DNA of 64,000 bases from an uncultured Chlorobiaceae bacterium. GTDB taxonomy: Bacteria; Bacteroidota; Chlorobiia; Chlorobiales; Chlorobiaceae. The notes under the pieces were generated by a model that saw only the letters and a program-made list of their open reading frames with translations, did not search any database and had not been told where the DNA came from. The stretch spans positions 1 through 64,000 of the forward strand of contig CAJEXL010000007.1 in the NCBI GenBank assembly GCA_903994365.1, in the 5' to 3' direction. A program made the position numbers and the translations under genes. This document shows, piece by piece, positions 9,142 through 17,951 of this stretch (its first letter is position 1; each line of letters begins with the position of its first letter).

Positions 9142-10131
9142 ATGATGAATGCGTTGGAAAAAAAGTTTCTTGGCGAGGTGAGGGCAAGGCGGTTGGTCGG
9201 CCAGGGCGACAAGGTTCTTCTTGCTGTTTCCGGTGGCCCTGATTCAATGGCTCTGCTTGCGTTTTTCACTTCGGTCAAGCCTCTTCTGCATTGTGAACTG
9301 GCAATAGCCCACTGCAACTTTCAGCTTCGCGGCAGTGAGAGTGATGCCGATGAATGTTTTGTGCGGGAGTCTGCTCTCACAAGTGGATTGGCCTGTTTTG
9401 TTGAGCGCTTCGACACCTTGCGTTATGCCGCAGCGTGGAAAAAGTCTGTTGAGGAGACGGCCAGAATCTTGCGGTACACTTTTTTTGATCAGGTGATGGA
9501 GCAGCAGGGATACACAACGGTTGCCACCGGTCACCATGTCAATGATAATGCAGAGACAATTCTTTTCAATCTTTTCAGGGGAGTCTCGCTTCCCGGACTG
9601 CGAGGTATTCGCGCTCGTAACGGTAAAATCATCCGCCCGATGCTTTTGCTCCACAAGGCTGAAATTGCGGCATATCTAGCTGAAAAGGGGATTGCCAGCC
9701 GGATGGATGCCAGTAATATCGCCAACGATTATGACAGGAATTTTATCAGAAATCTTGTTATTCCGCTGATTGAGGAGCGCTTTCCGCACAAGCTGTTGCC
9801 GTCGCTCCGGAGATTGTCGGAACAGGCGGGGGAGCTTGAAGAGTTTCTTGAACTCTATTTTGAAGCTCTCTGTGGACGGACACCGGGGCTCTCTCTCTCT
9901 GATGGCAAGCTTGATGTGCTGGCTCTGAAGCGGTTGAGCGTCTTTGAGCAGAAAGAGCTTTTCAAGAGGGCGTTGCGCGATATGGATGCTCCGGTTGATG
10001 CACGGATGCTTCAGAAACTGGTCGATTTACTGAAGACGCATCAGGGAAAGATGGTGATGGCCGGTGGCCAATTGCGGGTGCTCTGGAAAGGTGGCTCGCT
10101 CTTTTTTTTACGGGATATGGGAGAGGTGTAA
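9142..10131 (+). CDS. tilS: tRNA(Ile)-lysidine synthase
   Basis: 329 residues. The PP-loop ATP-binding motif SGGPDS is at residues 30-35, followed by AHCNFQLRGSESDADE and the ATGHHVNDNAET signature typical of TilS. The enzyme converts C34 of the AUA-reading tRNA-Ile to lysidine. The protein keeps the catalytic domain and a short helical extension but lacks a long C-terminal domain, as in the shorter TilS forms. Two consecutive ATG codons at 9142 and 9145 could serve as start. Confidence 0.92.
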   Translation: MMNALEKKFLGEVRARRLVGQGDKVLLAVSGGPDSMALLAFFTSVKPLLHCELAIAHCNFQLRGSESDADECFVRESALTSGLACFVERFDTLRYAAAWKKSVEETARILRYTFFDQVMEQQGYTTVATGHHVNDNAETILFNLFRGVSLPGLRGIRARNGKIIRPMLLLHKAEIAAYLAEKGIASRMDASNIANDYDRNFIRNLVIPLIEERFPHKLLPSLRRLSEQAGELEEFLELYFEALCGRTPGLSLSDGKLDVLALKRLSVFEQKELFKRALRDMDAPVDARMLQKLVDLLKTHQGKMVMAGGQLRVLWKGGSLFFLRDMGEV

Positions 10132-10176
10132 GAGGTTGTCCTAATCTCTGCCACTTGTCCCGGGCAGTCGTTATTG

Positions 10177-11220
10177 CTACTTTTTCTGTTTGGCCGCCTG
10201 AAAAATTTCGAGAGGAAGCTCTGTATGAATGATGACCGATTTGAGGTTTTGCTGAATCTTGATTCGGTCGAGCAGCTCTTTGGTTTGTTCCGTGGTTTTG
10301 TTGCCGCTCAGTCCAGAGAGCTTGATAGCGCCCCAGAGGAAGGTTGACGCAAAATAGGCAGCCTGATTGGTGCTATATCCCCATTCGCTCTGCCCCTCTA
10401 TGCCATCCTTGAATTTTACTGAGAGAGCAAGATTCTGGATGCGGTTCAGATTACCCATTGACTTTATCCCCTGGTTGGTCGAGGTGAGGCTTTGCAGGGC
10501 TCCGGAGGTCCATGCTGCGGAGGGAAGAGCAAACCAGAGGTGCGATTTGTAGATGGCTTTGTCAATCAGTGCAACGGAAAGAGAGTCGCGTTTCAAGAAG
10601 CTTCCTGTTGGGATGAGGAACTCTTCAAGCATTTTTTTGTTATTACTCAGGGCAATCTGTCTTGGTCCGAGGGTGCAGAGCCAGAGTGTGCTGTCGAGGG
10701 CGTAGCATGGATGGTTTCCGATGTTCTCTGTGCTGCTGCTGATGCTTTTGAGGAGCGATGGCGGAAGCTTTTCTGAAAACGAGCCCGATGCAATACCGAG
10801 AAAGTTCTGCTCTTTGTATCCATGGCGTTTGAAACTGATCAAAAGGGTATCAATATCAAGGGATGGGTTGATCTTCGATATTTTCAGAATCTCATTCAGT
10901 CGTCCTTCCGGCTGAAAGAGTGGCGCTTTTTTCAGGGAATCGGGGATGATCTCTGTCCACAAGCGGCTCTCACGAATATCTTTAAGGCCAACATAGATAA
11001 GTGCGTCGGATGTTCCCGGGATTCGATCGACCATTGTTCTGAGCTCTGGACTCAGCGGTTCTGGCTGAAGCCTTGGTTTCGTCCAGTTGACCCAGAGAGC
11101 TGTCAGCAAAAAAATGACCGTGACGGTGGCGCTGATGGAGAGGAGCAGCCCTGCCCCTTTTTTCAGGGATCGCTTTTCACCTCTTGCGGGTGTTGCTTCA
11201 GATTCGGGAGTCCCCTGCAT
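10177..11220 (-). CDS. Hypothetical membrane-anchored protein
   Basis: 347 residues, function not recognised. A basic N-terminus (KRSLKKG) precedes one hydrophobic helix (GLLLSISATVTVIFLLTALW, about residues 23-42), so about 300 residues are predicted to lie outside the membrane. The periplasmic part has alternating strand and helix segments (DALIYVGLKDIRES, IDTLLISFKRHGY) and one CYALDSTLWLC Cys pair. The stop is 11 bases from the rnhA start region, but rnhA lies upstream on the same strand, so an rnhA-led unit is possible. Confidence 0.55.
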   Translation of the reverse strand: MQGTPESEATPARGEKRSLKKGAGLLLSISATVTVIFLLTALWVNWTKPRLQPEPLSPELRTMVDRIPGTSDALIYVGLKDIRESRLWTEIIPDSLKKAPLFQPEGRLNEILKISKINPSLDIDTLLISFKRHGYKEQNFLGIASGSFSEKLPPSLLKSISSSTENIGNHPCYALDSTLWLCTLGPRQIALSNNKKMLEEFLIPTGSFLKRDSLSVALIDKAIYKSHLWFALPSAAWTSGALQSLTSTNQGIKSMGNLNRIQNLALSVKFKDGIEGQSEWGYSTNQAAYFASTFLWGAIKLSGLSGNKTTEQTKELLDRIKIQQNLKSVIIHTELPLEIFQAAKQKK

Positions 11221-11231
11221 ACCTCAACTGA

Positions 11232-11672
11232 TTATGATTTTCTTTTGATGGCATCACGTGCCAGAGTGTCGCAACGGTTGTTGTACGGGTTGTCGCTGTG
11301 ACCTTTTACCTTGTGGAACTTTATCTCATGCAGTTTAAGCAACTTCAGGATTTTTTGCCACAGATCAATATTTTCGACACTTTTTTTTGCTGCCGTCTGC
11401 CAGTTGTTGAGCGTCCAGCGCTTCAGCCATCCGTTGTTGATGGCGTTGACGAGGTAGCTCGAATCGCTGTACAGATCAACCTGGCATGGCTCTTTCAGTG
11501 CCTCCAGCGCCTCTATCGCGGCGCTGAGCTCCATGCGATTATTGGTCGTGGCTGGAGAATATCCCGATATTTCACGAGTTGAAGAGCCGTACATCATCAA
11601 TGCCCCCCAGCCACCTGGTCCGGGGTTGCCGCTGCAAGCACCGTCAGTGTAAATGGTTACTTTTTTTTCCAT
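11232..11672 (-). CDS. rnhA: Ribonuclease HI
   Basis: 146 residues. All four acidic catalytic positions are visible: YTDGACSGNPGPGG (Asp), NNRMELSAAIEAL (Glu), YSDSSYLVNAI (Asp) and the late Asp in NRCDTLA. The enzyme degrades RNA in RNA-DNA hybrids. The ATG at 11672 is chosen; a TTG two codons upstream is possible. No Shine-Dalgarno is obvious, because the start sits just beyond the T run of the rpmB terminator. Confidence 0.93.
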   Translation of the reverse strand: MEKKVTIYTDGACSGNPGPGGWGALMMYGSSTREISGYSPATTNNRMELSAAIEALEALKEPCQVDLYSDSSYLVNAINNGWLKRWTLNNWQTAAKKSVENIDLWQKILKLLKLHEIKFHKVKGHSDNPYNNRCDTLARDAIKRKS

Positions 11673-11676
11673 CGAC

Positions 11677-11706
11677 AAAAAAAGCTCAACCTTGCGTGGT
11701 TGAGCT
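11677..11706 (-). terminator. Rho-independent terminator of rpmB
   Basis: Read on the minus strand, a perfect 9-bp stem (AGCTCAACC with GGTTGAGCT, 11698-11706 and 11683-11691, six-base loop) is followed by seven T residues. It lies 46 bases past the rpmB stop and immediately before the rnhA start. Confidence 0.85.
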
Positions 11707-11751
11707 CTTACAAGATAGTGAAAACTTTTTTATAATCGTTGAGGTCGCCCC

Positions 11752-11970
11752 TTATTTCAACAGTTTGGCGAGCTCAGCAGTACCGGTTTTGGCGATAATC
11801 TTCAAGGCTTTTGCAGAAAGCTTCACCTTTACAAACCGTTTTTCCTCTTCTATCCAGACTCTTTTGGTGTGGAGGTTTGGCTCAAAACGGGTGCGGACAT
11901 GGTTATTGGCATGAGATACCGTGTTGCCGTAGAGAGGTCTTTTACCGGTCAGTAAACAAACTTTGGACAT
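11752..11970 (-). CDS. rpmB: 50S ribosomal protein L28
   Basis: 72 residues beginning [20 protein letters not shown], the conserved bL28 N-terminus, with [11 protein letters not shown] and a [12 protein letters not shown] segment. The cysteine-pair version of L28 is absent: only one Cys near the N-terminus is seen, so this is a zinc-free form. It stands alone with its own terminator. Confidence 0.95.
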   Translation of the reverse strand: MSKVCLLTGKRPLYGNTVSHANNHVRTRFEPNLHTKRVWIEEEKRFVKVKLSAKALKIIAKTGTAELAKLLK

Positions 11971-12043
11971 GGCGCAATCAATTGGTGTTAAAAAAACGAA
12001 ACGGAATATAACAATAGTTTTCTAAACTTGAAAAAGTATCGTG

Positions 12044-13036
12044 TCAGGGTCGGATGCCGACGGCACAAACCATCATCGATAGAACGTAGAGCAGCGTGCC
12101 GAATGCGTTGTACCAGACGGCTCTCTCTTTTGGTTGTGCAATCAGGATTTTTTGCATGGGTAGTTGGGCGACAAGCAGCAGGAGTGCGATGATGGTTGTT
12201 GTTGTGGCTCCTTTGGCAACGAGAATGGCAATAGCGGCAAGCTGGGCAACATCCATGATGATCGAGGCAAGAATTGCCGCCCTCTTTTCGCCGAGTTGTA
12301 CAGGGATTGAGGCCACTTTGCGGATATTGTCGCCAACAATTGATTTGAAGTCGTTCAGCGTCATAATGCCATGAGCGCCGAGCGAAAAAATAATGGCAAG
12401 CGCTATGGTTTCGGTTGAAGGAATGCCCTGGGTAATAGCAAAGCTGCCCGTCAGCCATGCCACTCCTTCGTAGGCAAGGCCTACAATAAGATTGCCGAAC
12501 CAGCCGTTTCTTTTTGCCCGAACTGGTGGGCCGGAATAGGCGTGCGACATGAGCACCCCGACAAACGCAATTGCGACCACATAGGGGTGAATGGAGAATG
12601 CGACAAGGAACCCTGTAACGATCAGGCCGAAGGTGATCAACCAACTGGCTGATTTGGATATTTTGCCTGCCGGAATTGGGCGCTCGGGCTCATTAATGGC
12701 ATCAACCTCGCGGTCGAAGTAGTCGTTCATGGTCTGCGACATGGCACACATCAGTGGCCCTGCCAGGAGAATGCCGCGAAGGAGAATAGACCAATTGTCG
12801 GTAACACTGACACCTGTTGATACCACACCGCAGGCAAAAGCCCACATTGGGGGAAACCATGTGACTGGTTTCATGAGAGGAACAATAGCAGAGGGTTCAA
12901 TCCTGAATCCTGGCCTGTTGACATTTTCAAGGGCCTGCTGGATCTCTTTCTGCCGGGAATCGCTCACTCCTGACAAGCGAAGCTTTTCGGCTATGCTCGG
13001 CTGCTTTTCAGGATGATGAGTGTCTCGTCCGTTCAT
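12044..13036 (-). CDS. bchG: (Bacterio)chlorophyll synthase, UbiA family
   Basis: 330 residues with about eight membrane helices. It has the polyprenyl-binding Asp motif NDYFDREVDAINEP followed by ERPIPAGKIS, and the ChlG/BchG hallmark KPVTWFPPMWAFACG. The enzyme attaches the isoprenoid alcohol tail to (bacterio)chlorophyllide in the membrane. Green sulfur bacteria have two or three paralogues (BchG, BchK). The WFPPMWAF region favours BchG, but BchK cannot be fully excluded by eye. A hydrophilic N-terminal extension of about 45 residues precedes the first helix. It is one of the clearest phototroph markers in the window. Confidence 0.82.
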   Translation of the reverse strand: MNGRDTHHPEKQPSIAEKLRLSGVSDSRQKEIQQALENVNRPGFRIEPSAIVPLMKPVTWFPPMWAFACGVVSTGVSVTDNWSILLRGILLAGPLMCAMSQTMNDYFDREVDAINEPERPIPAGKISKSASWLITFGLIVTGFLVAFSIHPYVVAIAFVGVLMSHAYSGPPVRAKRNGWFGNLIVGLAYEGVAWLTGSFAITQGIPSTETIALAIIFSLGAHGIMTLNDFKSIVGDNIRKVASIPVQLGEKRAAILASIIMDVAQLAAIAILVAKGATTTTIIALLLLVAQLPMQKILIAQPKERAVWYNAFGTLLYVLSMMVCAVGIRP

Positions 13037-13111
13037 AGGTTATGGTTGTTCTCGATCCGGCTTAAAAACAAAGCAGACAGTATACAAGTTTTTTGATAAA
13101 AAGATAAGGAT

Positions 13112-14167
13112 TTAGTTGACAGAATGGCTCTGTTGTTCTGTGAGTTCAGCATTCACTTGCAGGATGTGATGAAATGTTCTCTCCGAGTGGCCGCTCTCCA
13201 GAGCCTCTTTTGCCATGATAAAGCCTGTTTCAATGCTCGCAGCTTTTCCTGAGACATAACAGGCCATGGCGGAGGTAAAGAGGGCTGCGTCCATGTGTGC
13301 TGCAGGAGCGCTTCCGTTGAGTATCTTTGTGATAATGAGTGCGTTCTCTTCTCTTTTGCCACCCTGAATGTCCGACAGGGGGTGTCGCGTCAGTCCGAAA
13401 TCTTCAGGATAGACGGTCTGTCGTGTTACCTCTCCATTCTGAACTTCAATAATATGGGTTGGGCCGTTGAGGCTTGGTTCGTCGAGGGCGATACCCTCTT
13501 CAGTCATGGAGTGAACAATCAGTGCGTGGTTGGCTCCTGTCCGGATAAAGACTTCAGCGTAGAGTTCCATCAGCTCCTGATTGAAAACTCCGACAAGTTG
13601 TCGTTTTGTTTTTGCCGGATTAATCAGCGGGCCCAGAATGTTAAAGATAGTTCTTATGCCAAGCTCTCTGCGGATATTGGCCACTCTTTTCATCGAAGGG
13701 TGGTAAAGCGGTGCAAAGAGAAAGGCAAATCCTGTCTGCTGAAACAGCTTTTTTGTCGCTTCTGGTGGCAAATCAATAGTAAAGCCAAGTGCTTCAAGGA
13801 CATCGGCGCTCCCGCAACTGCTCGTGACCGAACGGTTTCCATGTTTGGCAATGGGGACACCGGCGCTGTTGGCAATAATGGATGCAGTTGTAGAGATATT
13901 GTAGGTGCCGGCATGATCTCCACCTGTTCCGCAGGTATCAACCGCATTGTCGTCCAGCTCTATGGTATTGGCTTTTTCCATAAGACTGTAGTAGGCACCG
14001 GCAGTTTCCACCGGGGTAATCCCGTTTTTCTGCTGGAGGGCAAGAAGGGTCGCAATTACAGCTTCCGAAAATTCACCATCCATAATGCTGTTCATGCAGA
14101 ATCTCATCTCTTCCTGTGAAAAATGCTCTCCTGCAAGCAGCTTTTGAAGCAATTTTTTTTGTGGCAT
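13112..14167 (-). CDS. trpD: Anthranilate phosphoribosyltransferase
   Basis: About 351 residues. The hallmark DTCGTGGD phosphate/PRPP motif, KHGNRSVTS and the GPLINPA segment are all present. It catalyses transfer of phosphoribose to anthranilate, the second step of the tryptophan branch. The start at 14167 ([11 protein letters not shown]) matches the family's N-terminus; the frame stays open to 14311 but that stretch is not family-like. No other trp gene is nearby. It is divergent from the M24 peptidase gene. Confidence 0.93.
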   Translation of the reverse strand: MPQKKLLQKLLAGEHFSQEEMRFCMNSIMDGEFSEAVIATLLALQQKNGITPVETAGAYYSLMEKANTIELDDNAVDTCGTGGDHAGTYNISTTASIIANSAGVPIAKHGNRSVTSSCGSADVLEALGFTIDLPPEATKKLFQQTGFAFLFAPLYHPSMKRVANIRRELGIRTIFNILGPLINPAKTKRQLVGVFNQELMELYAEVFIRTGANHALIVHSMTEEGIALDEPSLNGPTHIIEVQNGEVTRQTVYPEDFGLTRHPLSDIQGGKREENALIITKILNGSAPAAHMDAALFTSAMACYVSGKAASIETGFIMAKEALESGHSERTFHHILQVNAELTEQQSHSVN

Positions 14168-14281
14168 GGATATTGTCGGTTGGCAAATGATTGTAAATAT
14201 TCGTAAATGTAAATTAATAAAAAGAATTGATAGCGCTGAACTGCACGCTCTTCCCCTCTTTTCTAAACTTTGAGCAGACTT

Positions 14282-15376
14282 ATGGATGGTAAAAAAATTT
14301 CTCTGTACCAAACAGAGTCACTGGAGATGGTGTTGAGGAAGATGATGAGCCTGGCTCTTGATGCCTGTATTATTACCGACCTCTCCGTTATCCGCTGGTT
14401 GACGGGTTTCAGTGGATCGAGTGCAAGGCTGCTTGTGACGCCAGAAAAAAGTTGGCTTTTTACCGATTTTCGCTATCAGGAGCAGGCTGCTTGTGAGGTT
14501 GCGGTGGCTGAAACGGTTATTGCCGTTGACGGCTTTACGGCTGAGCTTGGTTCCGGGCGATATCCTCTTGGTGAAATCGTTGCTCTGCAATCTGACAAGG
14601 TCACCTGGCATGAGGCAAGCCGCTTTATAGAGCTGCTTCATGGCAAACAGCGTGTGATACCGGTTGACTCTTTTTTTGATGAGTTCCGCATGGTTAAAAA
14701 CGGGATTGAACTCACGAAAATGCGTTGTGCCGCAGAGATAAGCGAGCGAGTGCTTGAAGGTGTGCTTTCCATGATTTCACCATCAGTAACGGAGCTTGAT
14801 ATTGCAGCAGAAATTACCTGGCAGCATAAAAAACTGGGTGCGGAGAGGGATTCTTTTGAGCCTATTGTAGCTGCTGGTGTCCGCTCTGCCATGCCGCATG
14901 CACGGCCATCATCAGCCCACTTTAAAACCGGTGAGCTGATTGTGATTGATACTGGCTGCGTCGTTGAAGGATACGCTTCCGATCAGACCCGTACGGTCGG
15001 GCTTGGCAAAATTTCAGGCGAGGCACGTGAACTCTACCATATAGTGAAAGAGGCGCAGGAGCTTGGTCTTGCTTCAGCGCAATGCGGTATGGTTGCAAAA
15101 GATCTTGATGCTGTGGTTCGCCAATACATTTCTGAACACGGTTACTCCGAGGAGTTTGGCCATGGTCTCGGTCATGGTGTCGGGCTTGATGTGCATGAAG
15201 AGCCTCGCATCAGTTCAAAAGGGGAGCATGAACTGCGGGAGAATATGGTTTTTACCATTGAACCGGGTATCTATCTGTCAGGTAAATTTGGGGTACGCAT
15301 TGAGGATACTGTTGTTATGGGCCATCATGGAGCGACTCCTCTGCAACAGTTTACCAAAGAGCTTATTGAGCTGTAA
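14282..15376 (+). CDS. M24 family Xaa-Pro aminopeptidase / dipeptidase
   Basis: About 364 residues. The creatinase-like N-terminal domain ([20 protein letters not shown]) is followed by the pita-bread catalytic domain with five metal ligands: [19 protein letters not shown] (two Asp), [13 protein letters not shown] (His), TIEPGIY (Glu) and VRIEDTV (Glu). It would release N-terminal residues next to proline. A TTG at 14270 is an alternative start, and an internal ATG at 14327 is less likely. Confidence 0.88.
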   Translation: MDGKKISLYQTESLEMVLRKMMSLALDACIITDLSVIRWLTGFSGSSARLLVTPEKSWLFTDFRYQEQAACEVAVAETVIAVDGFTAELGSGRYPLGEIVALQSDKVTWHEASRFIELLHGKQRVIPVDSFFDEFRMVKNGIELTKMRCAAEISERVLEGVLSMISPSVTELDIAAEITWQHKKLGAERDSFEPIVAAGVRSAMPHARPSSAHFKTGELIVIDTGCVVEGYASDQTRTVGLGKISGEARELYHIVKEAQELGLASAQCGMVAKDLDAVVRQYISEHGYSEEFGHGLGHGVGLDVHEEPRISSKGEHELRENMVFTIEPGIYLSGKFGVRIEDTVVMGHHGATPLQQFTKELIEL

Positions 15377-15395
15377 CTTTACTATCCAGAAGAGA

Positions 15396-15731
15396 ATGAC
15401 CCACTATTGTATGGTGATCACCACCGTACCCAATCGGGAGGCCGCCGAAAATCTTGCGGAAAGTATTCTCAACGACCGCCTGGCAGCCTGTGTCCAGATG
15501 GCTGATATCCGCAGCTTTTTTATCTGGGAAGGCAAGCTGCAGAAAGAGGGTGAAGTTGCCCTGTACATCAAAACCACCAAAGCTTGTTATCGCGATCTTG
15601 AAGCCCATATTCAGGAGTGCCACCCCTACGATGTGCCGGAAATCATTATGTTGCCGATTACGGCCGGGTTGCCCGCTTATTTGGGGTGGATTGATGCCGC
15701 GACGGCATTGGGAAATTCGTCAAAATCCTGA
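15396..15731 (+). CDS. cutA: Divalent-cation tolerance protein CutA
   Basis: 111 residues covering the whole CutA1 fold: MVITTVPNREAAENLAESIL, LAACVQM, SFFIWEGKLQ, EVALYIKTT and the conserved HPYDVPEIIMLPI end. It is a trimeric small protein linked to metal tolerance. The start at 15396 follows an AGAAGAGA purine run and lies 19 bases after the peptidase stop, so the two are probably cotranscribed. A longer in-frame extension upstream lies inside the peptidase gene and is rejected. Confidence 0.92.
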   Translation: MTHYCMVITTVPNREAAENLAESILNDRLAACVQMADIRSFFIWEGKLQKEGEVALYIKTTKACYRDLEAHIQECHPYDVPEIIMLPITAGLPAYLGWIDAATALGNSSKS

Positions 15732-15747
15732 CAGCGTCATCACCCTT

Positions 15748-16917
15748 TCACGCCCGCAGCAGCAGTGCCTTGATCTCCGCAGTAAACGATGCCATGACAA
15801 GGAGTGGATTGGCGTTGCGTTCGATAGCGCGGATTGCATCTTCAGCGATTGTAGAAATCTGGAAGAAATCGGTGTTGGGGAAGTTTTTGGCAAAGCGGTT
15901 CACCGCATCGCTTATGTCAGGGTTGTTCAGCTCCTGAAAATCAGGATTGATCCTGCGATGGTTGGCATCCTGGAAGAAGAGCAGGAGAGCAGCGAGAAAA
16001 AGAGTCAGGTCGCTGCGCGAAAGATTTTTGGCGTTCTGTTCACACGAGATGATCGCTTCGTGGAAGCGGCTGGGCGTGAGGAGGTGACGCAGGAAGTCGA
16101 GCGCCTGGTTTCGGAGGAGAATGGTTGCTGTTTCTGAAGGATTTTCACTACGATTGTTGATGAGCTCCCATGCCAGCCGGAGGTTCCCTCGCGAAAAGCT
16201 TACAATAAAGCTCAGTTCGGGATCAACTATTTCAGGCCGGTTTGTTTGCAGCCAGAGTCGCAGCTCCTTAGAAGTGACCCGAGAAAATCTGAGTACCTGG
16301 CATCGCGACCGGATGGTGGGGAGCAGCGTCTCCGGGCGTGATGAAACAAGAATAAATACCACGTGTGCCGGTGGCTCTTCGAGCAGCTTCAGAAGCTTGT
16401 TTGCCGCCGAGGGGTGCAACCTTTCGGCTTGTGAAATAATGAAGAGCTTTTTGCTTCCCTCGTTTGGCATAAACAGCGCTTTATGCTGAAGGGTGATGAT
16501 CTGTTCGGTAAGAATGCCCATGGATCGCTCCATGGCAGGAGCGAAATAGGGGTTTTGTTGTTTTTTTTCGAGCAGAGCATCGTACCGTTCTTTGGCTTCG
16601 GTAAAGCGCTTGTTCTCTTTTTTTGCCGAGTCTCCAGGATCAAGCAGGGCCGATTCTACAGGAAAGAGATACTCGATGTTCGGGTGCATGAACGAGCCGA
16701 TCTGCATGCAGTCCGGACAAGTGCCGCATGAGCCAGCCTGATTGTTTTGACCCGAATTGCGGCAGTTGAGGAGTGATGCGATTTCAAATGCGACAGACTC
16801 TTTCCCCGATCCTTCAGGGCCGGTAAAAAGGTAGGCATGAGCAAAGCGTCCTGTTTCAAGTGCTTTTTGCAGCACGTGAATCTGCTGTTGTTGGCCGATA
16901 ATATTTTTCCAGCTCAT
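15748..16917 (-). CDS. holB: DNA polymerase III delta' subunit (clamp loader)
   Basis: 389 residues. N-terminal AAA+ module with HAYLFTGPEGSGKES (Walker A), a zinc-binding cluster of cysteines (NC...CGTCPDC), KLFIISQAERLHPSAANKLLK (Walker B region) and the SRCQVLRF sensor segment. Delta' is usually catalytically degenerate, but here the P-loop reads GPEGSGKE and looks intact. It is 16 bases downstream of ilvE on the same strand and so likely cotranscribed. Confidence 0.87.
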   Translation of the reverse strand: MSWKNIIGQQQQIHVLQKALETGRFAHAYLFTGPEGSGKESVAFEIASLLNCRNSGQNNQAGSCGTCPDCMQIGSFMHPNIEYLFPVESALLDPGDSAKKENKRFTEAKERYDALLEKKQQNPYFAPAMERSMGILTEQIITLQHKALFMPNEGSKKLFIISQAERLHPSAANKLLKLLEEPPAHVVFILVSSRPETLLPTIRSRCQVLRFSRVTSKELRLWLQTNRPEIVDPELSFIVSFSRGNLRLAWELINNRSENPSETATILLRNQALDFLRHLLTPSRFHEAIISCEQNAKNLSRSDLTLFLAALLLFFQDANHRRINPDFQELNNPDISDAVNRFAKNFPNTDFFQISTIAEDAIRAIERNANPLLVMASFTAEIKALLLRA

Positions 16918-16933
16918 GCCCGCCTTGCTCTGT

Positions 16934-17845
16934 TCAGATAAAGGTTAGCCAGTTATACGGATCCTCTCCGCTCTGGACAATTTTCAGATACTCCCTTTGC
17001 AGGATTTCGGTAATCGGTCCGCGTTTTTCGTTGCCGATCGGGTATTTGTCGATGCTTCTTACCGGAGTAATCTCTGCGGCAGTACCAGTCAGAAAAACCT
17101 CGTCCGAAACATAAAGCGCTTCACGGGGAATCAGGGTTTCACGAACTTCATAACCAAGTTTGTTCGCTATGTGCATAATCGCGTATCGGGTGAAACCAGG
17201 AAGTATTGACTGCCCCGACATGGGGGTGTAGAGAATGCCGTCACGGATCACAAAAATATTTTCGCCACTGCCTTCGGAGACGTAGCCGTTGACATCAAGA
17301 GCAACTCCTTCGGCATAGTCGTCCATCAGGGCTTCCATTTTGATGAGCTGTGAGCTCAGGTAGTTGCCGCCCGCTTTTGCCCATGATGGCAGTGTGTTTG
17401 GTGCTGGTCTGGCCCATGAAGAGACTCGGACGTCAACACCAGTTTCAAGCACATCCTCTCCCAGGTATGCGCCCCACTCCCATGTGGCGATGGCAACTTC
17501 GATGGATGCTCTGTGCGGGTTGACACCCAGAGCGCCCTGTCCGCGATAAACCAGCGGGCGGACGTAACAGGCTTTGAAGTCGTTTGCCTTAATGGTGCTG
17601 ATAATGGCCTCTTTCAGCTCATTTTCAGAGTACGGAATCTCAATACGGTATATTTTTGACGAGTCTCTGAGTCGCTTGATATGTTCGTCCAGAAAGAGAA
17701 CCGCTGAGCCTTTAAGGGTTTCATAACAGCGAATTCCTTCAAAGGTTGATGAGCCGTAGTGGACTACATGCGACAGAATGTGAATTTTTGCGTCAATCCA
17801 GTCAATCAGCTCACCGTTCATCCAGATTTTTGCAGACTTGTTCAT
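16934..17845 (-). CDS. ilvE: Branched-chain amino acid aminotransferase
   Basis: 303 residues, the usual IlvE length. Fold-type IV PLP features are visible: SSTFEGIRCYET, YVRPLVYRG, the catalytic Lys in SWAKAGGNYLSSQ, and EGSGENIFVI. It performs the last step of Leu/Ile/Val synthesis. It is followed closely by holB. Confidence 0.94.
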   Translation of the reverse strand: MNKSAKIWMNGELIDWIDAKIHILSHVVHYGSSTFEGIRCYETLKGSAVLFLDEHIKRLRDSSKIYRIEIPYSENELKEAIISTIKANDFKACYVRPLVYRGQGALGVNPHRASIEVAIATWEWGAYLGEDVLETGVDVRVSSWARPAPNTLPSWAKAGGNYLSSQLIKMEALMDDYAEGVALDVNGYVSEGSGENIFVIRDGILYTPMSGQSILPGFTRYAIMHIANKLGYEVRETLIPREALYVSDEVFLTGTAAEITPVRSIDKYPIGNEKRGPITEILQREYLKIVQSGEDPYNWLTFI

Positions 17846-17898
17846 GGTTCAGGCGTTGGGTGTTATTGGTACTTTACCAGAAGTAAACCTAAAAATAT

Positions 17899-17929
17899 AA
17901 AAAACCCCGCGACACAACACGGGGTTTTT
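17899..17929 (-). terminator. Intrinsic terminator of the phosphofructokinase gene
   Basis: A GC-rich stem (AAAACCCCG at 17901-17909 with CGGGGTTTT at 17920-17928) with a ten-base loop lies between pfkA and ilvE. A T run follows on the minus strand and the plus strand also has T residues, so it may work in both directions. Confidence 0.8.
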
Positions 17930-17951
17930 CTGTTCACAGTAATTGTACAGG

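Noticed and set aside
13295..14119. 274-codon plus-strand frame
   Set aside because: Antisense to trpD; no motif and many Cys/Phe from reverse codons.
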